A stretch of 64,000 nt of DNA. It comes from Plantibacter sp. ME-Dv--P-122b. GTDB taxonomy: Bacteria; Actinomycetota; Actinomycetes; Actinomycetales; Microbacteriaceae. Under the pieces are notes generated by a model. That model saw nothing but the letters and a program-made list of their open reading frames with translations. It was not told the origin of the DNA and did not search any database. The stretch spans positions 124,001 through 188,000 of the forward strand of contig NZ_JARVSC010000004.1 in the NCBI RefSeq assembly GCF_030209375.1, given 5' to 3'. Shown here in pieces: positions 57,938 through 64,000 of this stretch (the stretch's first letter is position 1; every line of letters begins with the position of its first letter). A program made the translations under genes and the position numbers.

Positions 57938-59839
57938 TCAGGCGTTCGCGGTCGTCGCTTGCCGTCCCATCACGCCGTCGAAGAACGCGGCGAGCTCCGC
58001 GGTGGCCTCGAGCGGGAGCACGTGGGCGACGTACTGGTCCGGCCGCACGACGACGACGGCACCAGCTCGGTCGACGCCGCGCTCGGCGAAGATGTCGACC
58101 TCGGGATGGCGGGCGTAGACCTTCTCGTAGTCGATGAGCTCGAACGGGCCGACACGCGGCAGGAACACCGGCGGCACGGTGCCGAGGTCGATCTCGGTGT
58201 GCGGCTGCTGGTAGACCACCTTCACGTCGAACCAGTCATCGGCCCGCACGCCGTCGGGGAGCAGACGGAGCGGTGACTCCGGTGCGTCCTGCAGCCAGGC
58301 CGCCAGCTCCGTCGATCGGCCCGACGACGGCGAAGCGGCATCTGAGAAGACGTAGATCCGCCAGCGCCCGTCGGCCGTGGCGTGGTGTCCGAGATGGATG
58401 TGGTTCGCGTCCGCGACGCGCGAGGTGAGGGCGGACTTGAACCGCTTCCCGATCGGGAAGCCGTTCGCGAGGTGCTGATGGGTCGCCTCGCCGACGATGG
58501 CCGAGGGGCTGTACTCGGTCATGAAGCCGGCCGGGAACTCCGCCGTCCGCACGTAGAAGTCGGCGAGCTCCGAGGGGTCGGCGAAGTCCTCCGGCCGCTT
58601 GGCCATGAGGCTCGACCACTCGCGGTCGAAGTCGATGAGCTCCCGGGCCACGACCTGACGCTCAGCCGAGTACGTCGCCAGCAGGCTCTCGGGGCTCCGG
58701 CCCTCGAGCACGTGGCCGAGCTTCCACGCCAGGTTGAAGCCGTCCTGCATCGACACGTTCATCCCCTGCCCGGCCTTCGCGCTGTGGGTGTGGCAGGCGT
58801 CTCCCGTGATGAAGACGCGCGGTGTGCGCGAGCCGAGTTCGTCGATCGGGACGTCGTCGAAGCGGTCCGTCAGGCGATGGCCGACCTCGTAGACGCTGTG
58901 CCAGGCGACGTGTTTCACGTCGAGCCGATAGGGGCTCAGGATGGTGTTCGCGTGGTCGATGATCTGCTCGATCGAGGTCGACCGTACGGCTTCGCTGCCA
59001 CCCGACGGCACCTCGCCGAGATCGACGTACATGCGGAAGAGGTGTCCACCCTCGCGGGGGATGAGCAGGATGCTGCCGCCGGAACCTGACTGGATCGCGC
59101 ACTTCGTGCGGATGTCGGGGAAGTCGGTGACGGCCAGAGCGTCCATGACCCCCCACGCGTGGTTCGCCTGGTCGCCGGCCAGGGTGCAGCCGATCGCCTG
59201 GCGGACCGCGCTCCGGGCGCCGTCGGCTCCGATGACGTACTTCGCGCGGACGGTCCTGGTCTCGCCGGAGGACTCGTCGCTCGTGTCGAGCAGCGTGACC
59301 GCGACCGGGTACTCCGCGTCGTGGTCGATCTCGAGTCCCTGGAACGCCCACCCGTAGTCGGGTCGCATCCGGGTCGGGGCGTTCGCCATGTACTCGGCGA
59401 AGTAGTCGAGGACGCGGGCTTGGTTCACGATGAGGTGCGGGTATTCGCTGACGCCCGTGGTGTCGTCGAGCGGCCGGGCACCGCGGACGATCCGGCCCGG
59501 GTCCTGGGGGTCGGGCTGCCAGAACGCCATCTCGGTGATGCGGTAGGCCTCGGCGGTGATGCGTTCGGCGAAGCCGAAGGCGTTGAAGGTCTCGACGCTG
59601 CGCGCCTGGATGCCGTCCGCCTGACCGATCGCGAGGCGTCCCGGTCGGCGGTCGACGATGCGCGTGGTGATGGACGTGAAACGGGACAGTTGTGCGGCGG
59701 CGATCATGCCTGCCGGCCCGCTGCCCACGACGAGGACGTCGATCTCGTCCGGGAGGTCGTCGGGCCGATCGATCCCGACACCCGCTGCGGGCAGGACCCG
59801 GGGATCGCCGGACACGTAGCCGTGGTGGTGGAACTGCAT
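57938..59839 (-). CDS. FAD-dependent aromatic monooxygenase (phenol 2-/3-hydroxybenzoate monooxygenase-like)
   Basis: The 633-residue flavoprotein has the dinucleotide motif VLVVGSGPAGMIAAAQL near residue 35, the DG motif VIGADGARSAVR and the GD motif FITGDACHTHSAKAGQGMN. A C-terminal thioredoxin-like domain follows. Length and the N-terminal extension match phenol 2-monooxygenase and 3-hydroxybenzoate 4-monooxygenase relatives. It hydroxylates a phenolic compound using NADPH and oxygen. No ring-cleavage gene is nearby. GAGGAA precedes the ATG. Its regulator gene is broken but the operator remains. Confidence 0.9.
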   Translation of the reverse strand: MQFHHHGYVSGDPRVLPAAGVGIDRPDDLPDEIDVLVVGSGPAGMIAAAQLSRFTSITTRIVDRRPGRLAIGQADGIQARSVETFNAFGFAERITAEAYRITEMAFWQPDPQDPGRIVRGARPLDDTTGVSEYPHLIVNQARVLDYFAEYMANAPTRMRPDYGWAFQGLEIDHDAEYPVAVTLLDTSDESSGETRTVRAKYVIGADGARSAVRQAIGCTLAGDQANHAWGVMDALAVTDFPDIRTKCAIQSGSGGSILLIPREGGHLFRMYVDLGEVPSGGSEAVRSTSIEQIIDHANTILSPYRLDVKHVAWHSVYEVGHRLTDRFDDVPIDELGSRTPRVFITGDACHTHSAKAGQGMNVSMQDGFNLAWKLGHVLEGRSPESLLATYSAERQVVARELIDFDREWSSLMAKRPEDFADPSELADFYVRTAEFPAGFMTEYSPSAIVGEATHQHLANGFPIGKRFKSALTSRVADANHIHLGHHATADGRWRIYVFSDAASPSSGRSTELAAWLQDAPESPLRLLPDGVRADDWFDVKVVYQQPHTEIDLGTVPPVFLPRVGPFELIDYEKVYARHPEVDIFAERGVDRAGAVVVVRPDQYVAHVLPLEATAELAAFFDGVMGRQATTANA

Positions 59840-59866
59840 CGATTCCTCACTTCATCGTCAAGAATT

Positions 59867-59895
59867 CGATAATGGAACACGCTGTTCGCTTATCG
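59867..59895. promoter_or_regulatory. Large palindromic operator of the FAD monooxygenase gene
   Basis: Two nested inverted repeats share one centre at 59881: GAACA-CGC-TGTTC (59875-59887) and CGATAA (59867-59872) with TTATCG (59890-59895). Eleven of thirteen arm positions pair. Size and symmetry fit a TetR-family dimer or dimer-pair site, 28 bases upstream of the start codon. Confidence 0.65.
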
Positions 59896-59911
59896 CACGG
59901 CAGACACTACC

Positions 59912-59950
59912 CTGCACCGGCGCACGGTGGAAGACCGTACGCCGGTGCAG
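59912..59950 (-). terminator. Terminator hairpin of the lipoprotein gene
   Basis: CTGCACCGGCG pairs with CGCCGGTGCAG; inside, after one mismatch, ACGGT pairs with ACCGT around GGAAG. It begins 23 bases beyond the minus-strand lipoprotein stop. Confidence 0.82.
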
Positions 59951-59972
59951 GTGCTGTTCGAGTCGCGGGTGG

Positions 59973-60506
59973 TCAGTCCTTGGTCGACCAGGTGCCGAGG
60001 TCCTTGACCTCGATGACCGTGGGCAGGGCGTCCTTGTCGCCGAGGAAGGCCTGGCAGGCGACGAGCGGGGCGTCGGGGGACACCCCGGCCGTCGCGTTGC
60101 CGTCCGGGGTGCAGTCGAACTGGCCCAGGACCTTGATGGGCTGGTAGCTGCCCGTGCCGCTGAGCTTCCATTCGTCCGTCGTCGGCACGGGGAGTGCGGA
60201 GCGGTCGGCGTCCTTGACGTCGCCGTCCGTCAGCGTGACCGAGTAGGTGACGAAGTACGGGGTCTTCCCTTCGTCCGACGGCGTCGACTGCACGCCCATC
60301 TCGGCGAGGTCGCTCAGCTTCCCCTCCCGGACGTCGTCGATGGCGAACGACATCTCGACGCCCGTCCCGACCTCGACGGCCACACCCGTGCCGAGCGCCA
60401 GGGCGTCGTCGGGGGCTTGCTGCGGGCTCGAGCACCCGGTCAGGGCGATTCCGACGGTCGCTGCGACGAGGGCGGTCAAGGCGAGGGTGCGGTGCATGCG
60501 GATCAT
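59973..60506 (-). CDS. Secreted lipoprotein of unknown function
   Basis: The 177-residue product has a lipoprotein signal (MIRMHRTLALTALVAATVGI, lipobox ALTGCSS, Cys25) and a beta-rich domain with two cysteines (FDCTPDG and LVACQAF) that could form a disulphide. The pattern (YFVTYSVTLTDGDVKDAD) resembles DUF4352-like immunoglobulin-fold lipoproteins. ATG 60506 is used; ATG 60497 is possible. It is upstream of and parallel to the monooxygenase. Confidence 0.78.
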   Translation of the reverse strand: MIRMHRTLALTALVAATVGIALTGCSSPQQAPDDALALGTGVAVEVGTGVEMSFAIDDVREGKLSDLAEMGVQSTPSDEGKTPYFVTYSVTLTDGDVKDADRSALPVPTTDEWKLSGTGSYQPIKVLGQFDCTPDGNATAGVSPDAPLVACQAFLGDKDALPTVIEVKDLGTWSTKD

Positions 60507-60540
60507 GTCATCGACGGTATCGGGGACGGCCGCCCGAGGC

Positions 60541-61440
60541 CTACGGGGACAACTCCCCATCTGTCGGAGAGGAGGCGCGACGCGCCGTCGTCCAGTGCCC
60601 CGGCCGGTCGAGGGTGGCCGGGAGGAGCGCCGCGTCGTCACCTTGGGCTGCGTTGAGCTGCATCTGCGTGAGGAACAGGGCGGCCGAGAGGTCGGCTCCG
60701 TCGAGGCGTGCGCCGCGGAGATCGGCACCGAGCAGGTCGACGCCCGCCAGGTCCGCTCTGCGGAGGTCCGCGCCGATGAGGATCGCCCCGCGCAGATCGG
60801 ATCCGCACAGTCGACGAGCGCGCAGATCGCGACCGGCCAGGTCTGCTGCGGGGTGGAGGTCGTCGTCCGGCTCGGCGTCGGCCCCGGCCAGATAGCCCCC
60901 GCGCACCTCCTCGCTGACGTCGATCAGCAGGTGCCGGATGTCAGCGCGGAGGGATTCGACGTCGCACGCCAGGATCTCGGAGGTGCCACCGTCGAGGATC
61001 CGCTGGATCCCGGTGCGGAGCCGGCCGATGTGCACCGCCAGGTCTGACGCGGCCGTCCGCTCGGCGGCTTCGGCGAGGTACCAGCGCATCTCCTGCAGCT
61101 GGCGCACGACGGAGAACGTGGCGAACATCTCGGCGCTCGTGTCGGGGCGTTCCCGCCAGCTCGTGCCGCCGAAGAGCTCCTGCGACACGAGTTGGCCTGC
61201 GCCGAAGCAGTCGAAGACGGTGCACCCGCGGAATCCTCGTGGGCGCAGGGACTCGTGGATGGTGCAGGAGAAGTCGTCCGCCAGATTGAGGCAGGGCGTT
61301 CCCGCTGGTTTGTCGATCGGGAAGTCGGTCGATCGTTGGAACCCGAAGGCGGTGCAGCAGAGCGCGAAGCAGTCAGCGCAGTTCGCGCGAAGCGCCGAGC
61401 GGTCGTCGGCGGGGGTGGAGGAAGCGTCGATGGACGTCAT
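60541..61440 (-). CDS. Pentapeptide-repeat protein with cysteine-rich metal-binding N-terminus
   Basis: The 299-residue protein has an N-terminal YkgJ-like cluster: NCADCFALCC, later GTPCLNL, FSCTIHE and CTVFDC, giving eight or more cysteines that could hold zinc or an iron-sulphur cluster. A helical middle follows, then pentapeptide repeats from about residue 205 (ADLAGRDLRARRLCGSDL, GADLRRADLAGVDLLGADL). This fusion recurs in actinobacteria. Function unknown; a topoisomerase-protecting role as in Qnr is not supported by the short repeat array. Confidence 0.83.
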   Translation of the reverse strand: MTSIDASSTPADDRSALRANCADCFALCCTAFGFQRSTDFPIDKPAGTPCLNLADDFSCTIHESLRPRGFRGCTVFDCFGAGQLVSQELFGGTSWRERPDTSAEMFATFSVVRQLQEMRWYLAEAAERTAASDLAVHIGRLRTGIQRILDGGTSEILACDVESLRADIRHLLIDVSEEVRGGYLAGADAEPDDDLHPAADLAGRDLRARRLCGSDLRGAILIGADLRRADLAGVDLLGADLRGARLDGADLSAALFLTQMQLNAAQGDDAALLPATLDRPGHWTTARRASSPTDGELSP

Positions 61441-61612
61441 GCGTGGGTGTTCTTTCCGGAGTGGTTTCGAGTGGGGGCCGGGGTGCAGGGGAACTCCGCA
61501 GGGAGCTCCCGTTCCGGGCGCACGAAATCACCGCCCCTCGTGGGAGGAGCGAACGGGTGTCGCTGAAAGGCCTCTGGGTCACAGAGCGGAAGAACGGTTC
61601 ACTGCGCTCAGG

Positions 61613-62497
61613 CTACCCCGCCCGATTGTGCACGTGCCAGGCTGCGACGCAGTCCTGCATCGGGAGGCCGACGGCGAGGTAGACGGTGCGGTCGTGCGCG
61701 GACCGGACGGTACGCTCGCCTCGGAGCGCCCGGCTGATCGGTGTGGTCGATCGCTGCAGGATTGGCTCGACGAGTGCGGGGTCGTCGGCGTAGCGGGTCG
61801 CACCCGCCAGGGTCTCCTCGGGAAGCTCGCGTTTGCCGGGTTCGTCCATGCCGAGCACCGTGATGTGCTCGCAGGCCGCGAGCGCCGCGGCTTCGGCGAC
61901 CGGCCGGCGTCCCCAGGTCGCAGTCATCGCCGAGGTCGCCGTCGTCAACGCCTGCTCGACCGTCGCCGCGACCGTCGAGCCCTCGCCCAACTCGGCCCGC
62001 AGTGACTCGGCTCGGGCGGCGTCCGGGTCGTGGATCCGGAACCCGACGGCGGGCCGTCGACGCCGCAGGGCTCGTGCGAAGGTCGCCCCTTGGACGCCGG
62101 CTCCGATGATCGCCACGGGTCCCGGTGTCGCGGCTGCGGTCAGGTGGTCGTGTACGTAGGCGGCACTGAGTGCGGTTCGTTGTGCCGTGAGCCAGCCACT
62201 GTCCATGATCGACAACAGGGCGCCGTCGGGCAGGCCGTGGAGCAGGATGGTCCCGTGCACGGCCTCCCGTGCGGTCGGGTTCTTCGCATGGACCTTCACC
62301 GTGTAGGCCGGGATGCCCTCGTGGCGACCGGGCACGAGGACCATGGCCGTGAGGTCGTCGTTGATCGGGACGCGGATGCGTTGCGGCGCACCCTCGCCCG
62401 TGTACGAGCGGAGCGCTGCGCCGAGTTCTTCGGTGAGCCGCTCGACGTCCACGGCGGCGCGGACCTGTTCCCGGTCCAGGACCTGCGGTGATGTCAT
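61613..62497 (-). CDS. Ornithine cyclodeaminase/mu-crystallin family protein
   Basis: The 294-residue protein has the NAD(P) loop VAIIGAGVQGATFARAL, an N-terminal VKVHAKNP substrate strand with lysine, and ITVLGMDEPGKRELP. The family includes ornithine cyclodeaminase, ketimine reductase and alanine dehydrogenase. ATG 62497 follows GGAG. It is divergent from a peptidase E-like gene. Substrate not determined. Confidence 0.85.
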   Translation of the reverse strand: MTSPQVLDREQVRAAVDVERLTEELGAALRSYTGEGAPQRIRVPINDDLTAMVLVPGRHEGIPAYTVKVHAKNPTAREAVHGTILLHGLPDGALLSIMDSGWLTAQRTALSAAYVHDHLTAAATPGPVAIIGAGVQGATFARALRRRRPAVGFRIHDPDAARAESLRAELGEGSTVAATVEQALTTATSAMTATWGRRPVAEAAALAACEHITVLGMDEPGKRELPEETLAGATRYADDPALVEPILQRSTTPISRALRGERTVRSAHDRTVYLAVGLPMQDCVAAWHVHNRAG

Positions 62498-62604
62498 ACG
62501 TCCACTCCAGCACAGCCACGGGGGCCGGTCCAATCCCGTGGGTTCGTGGTGATGTGGTACCGGCCCGGGGCTGACGTGTCGGCGGTGTCTTCTAGCGTGT
62601 CTCC

Positions 62605-63237
62605 GTGAAGATCCTCCTGCTCTCCCGTCAACCGGGTGCCATGGTGCCCTTCCTCGCCGACTTGGTCGATGCGGCGGGTCGTCGGCTGCGACTCGGGTAC
62701 ATCGACGACGCACAGGTGGCGTTCGCCGAGGCTCCCTTCGTCCGCGCCGAGCGTGAATCGGTTGAGGCCCTCGGCCATGAGGTCGTCCGGGTCACCGTCC
62801 GCGAGACCGCGCCTGCCGACCTCGACCGCACGCTGGCGGACCTGGACGCGGTCTACGTCGCAAGCGGAAGCACCTTCGCCCTGCTCGAGGCAGTACGGAG
62901 CTCCGGGAACGACGCGGTGATCACCAGGCACGTGCAGGCGGGCCTGCCGTACATCGGTTCCAGCGCCGGATCGATCATCGCCGGACCGGACGTCACCCCC
63001 GCCTCGCTCCTGGACGACCCTGCAGACGGCCCGACACTCACCGGCTTCGCCGGGCTCGCGCTGGTCGACCGAACGGTGATCCCGCACGCCGACGGCCAGT
63101 TGCCGCCGTACCCGCCGGAGCTCATCAGCCAGACGCTGGAGCAGTACGCCGACGACTACCCGCTGGTCCCGCTCCGCGATGATCAGGCGCTGCTGATCGA
63201 CGGCGCAATGGCGACGGTGATCCCGTCGAGTCCGTGA
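62605..63237 (+). CDS. Peptidase S51 (dipeptidase E-like, class I glutamine amidotransferase fold)
   Basis: The 210-residue protein has LLLSRQPGAM at the start, the YVASGSTFALLE turn and the nucleophile Ser in YIGSSAGSIIAGPDV, with His in VIPHADGQLPP. Family members cleave Asp-X dipeptides or cyanophycin dipeptides, or are uncharacterised. The GTG at 62605 is the start. Confidence 0.86.
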   Translation: MKILLLSRQPGAMVPFLADLVDAAGRRLRLGYIDDAQVAFAEAPFVRAERESVEALGHEVVRVTVRETAPADLDRTLADLDAVYVASGSTFALLEAVRSSGNDAVITRHVQAGLPYIGSSAGSIIAGPDVTPASLLDDPADGPTLTGFAGLALVDRTVIPHADGQLPPYPPELISQTLEQYADDYPLVPLRDDQALLIDGAMATVIPSSP

Positions 63238-63283
63238 GCGCGGTGGCCGGTTGTCGGCCTGGCAACCCGAGTAAGCGGGCCGC

Positions 63284-63439
63284 ATGCGTCCACTGGTGCT
63301 CTCGGGTGCTCCTGCGGTCGGGAGGTCGACCTGCGGAAGGCGCCTTGCCGAACGCGGTGACCGAGCGGCCTTCATCGATGCCGACCTGATTCGGCAGTCG
63401 ATCGCGGCGATCCGCGACGTGTGGTCGGCGTCCGGCTGA
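63284..63439 (+). pseudogene. Fragment of a P-loop nucleotide kinase gene
   Basis: A 51-codon frame reads MRPLVLSGAPAVGRSTCGRR then AFIDADLIRQSI and stops. This is the first third of an AAA/nucleotide kinase-type ATPase: Walker A is present as GAPAVGRST (Arg for Lys) and the DxD strand follows. The remaining 100 or more residues are missing. The convergent gene begins 11 bases later, so the 3' part was deleted. Confidence 0.6.
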
Positions 63440-63450
63440 TGCCGCCGGGT

Positions 63451-64000
63451 TCAGTCCCGGAGGAGCTGGTTCAGCGCGGCCCAGCCGAGCGTGGGTGGTG
63501 ATGCGGGAGCCGCATCGGGCGTCTCGAGCATCGCCGTCGCCCACTGCTGCGCGAGGCTGTAGGCGGCCTCGGCGATCGACGAACCCGCGCTGATGCGACT
63601 CGCGCCGGCGCCCGCGAGCCCGCTGATCGACAGCGTTCCCGGACCTAAGGCGACGTTGAGTGGCAGCGTCGTCGCGTCGGCGAGCCGCTCGATCGTGTCT
63701 GCTCGGAGGGCACCGAGCACGAAGATTCCGCTCGCACCGGCTCGTTCATACGCTTCAGCGCGCGTCACCGTCTCCTCGAACCAACGGTCGCCTCCGACGT
63801 CGCCGATTCGATGGGTGTCGATCCGGACGTTGATGAAGAGCGGGATCCCGGCGTCGTCGGCGGCAGACCGTGCTGCGGCGATCCGATACTCCTGGTCGTC
63901 GATCGGGCGCAGCGAGTCCTCGAGGTTCACGCCGGAGGCACCCGCGTCGAGGCAGGCGGCGATGGTGCTGGCGACCTCGTCCGGTGTCGCTCCATAACCA
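63451..64000 (-). CDS. Isocitrate lyase/PEP mutase family protein, 5' partial
   Basis: The frame is open to the window edge, so the start lies beyond 64000; 182 residues are seen. GYGATPDEVASTIAACLDAG, then GVNLEDS, LFINVRIDTH and GIFVLGAL match the ICL/PEPM superfamily barrel (oxaloacetate decarboxylase and phosphonopyruvate hydrolase-like members). The expected catalytic-loop cysteine motif would lie upstream. Substrate unknown. Confidence 0.85.
   Translation of the reverse strand, partial: GYGATPDEVASTIAACLDAGASGVNLEDSLRPIDDQEYRIAAARSAADDAGIPLFINVRIDTHRIGDVGGDRWFEETVTRAEAYERAGASGIFVLGALRADTIERLADATTLPLNVALGPGTLSISGLAGAGASRISAGSSIAEAAYSLAQQWATAMLETPDAAPASPPTLGWAALNQLLRD

Overview
The window is 64 kb of high-GC DNA that reads as the chromosome of a plant- or soil-associated actinobacterium, most likely of the family Microbacteriaceae (Plantibacter-like). 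This rests on strongly GC-biased third codon positions, frequent GTG starts, a DUF222/HNH endonuclease, a DUF7882-type small protein, actinobacterial ECF/Asp23 and ECF/YCII pairs, a fused oleBC gene, and dispersed copies of a repeat built on TTCGACAGGCTCAGTGACC. The taxonomic call is an inference; no rRNA gene is present and no tRNA was seen.

Layout. 0-6 kb: end of a GH127 beta-L-arabinofuranosidase, a DUF805 membrane protein, an ECF42-type sigma factor with its YCII/DGPF partner, and a sugar-phosphate isomerase/epimerase. 6-14.6 kb: HNH endonuclease between repeat blocks, then a galactoside utilisation cluster (GH42 beta-galactosidase divergent from a lipoprotein-dependent ABC importer and a LacI regulator). 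14.6-19.5 kb: a divergent glucose-6-phosphate dehydrogenase, a zinc alcohol dehydrogenase, and a LysR/EamA pair. 19.5-22 kb: an envelope-stress operon (membrane protein, ECF sigma, two Asp23/Gls24-type proteins) divergent from a MarR gene. 22-28 kb: small regulators with transporters (ArsR-like/MFS, Lrp/YitT), an aminotransferase and an ankyrin protein. 28-33 kb: oleA-oleBC-oleD for long-chain olefin synthesis, all three overlapping. 33-40 kb: secreted lipase, GNAT, an XRE/nucleotidyltransferase toxin-antitoxin-like pair, epoxide hydrolase, MarR/VOC pair, an AAA ATPase and a P-loop kinase.

40-51 kb is the most informative stretch. A nitrogen gene set (type III glutamine synthetase, MetX-fold hydrolase, AmtR-like TetR regulator, ammonium channel) is broken up by two insertions: a Xre/RES toxin-antitoxin pair and a lower-GC island of about 3.3 kb. 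The island holds a TIR-like protein, a three-helix membrane protein, a 54-residue acidic peptide and an orphan ParA-type ATPase. The glutamine synthetase and ammonium channel promoters, 8 kb apart, still carry matching binding sites. 51-57.5 kb: DedA, a histidine kinase and response regulator (with an apparent 4-residue deletion in its DNA-binding helix), an acyltransferase without its own stop codon, and two CorC/HlyC transporters with an RBS-sequestering 5' leader. 57.5-64 kb: a broken TetR gene beside an FAD monooxygenase that still has a large intact palindromic operator, then a lipoprotein, a pentapeptide-repeat protein, an ornithine cyclodeaminase-family protein, an S51 peptidase, a kinase fragment and a partial isocitrate lyase/PEP mutase-family gene.

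The best candidate for an undescribed system is the TIR-like / membrane protein / small acidic peptide / ParA island at 46.1-49.4 kb. Other leads are the orphan monooxygenase operator, the shared nitrogen-promoter sites and the CorC leader.
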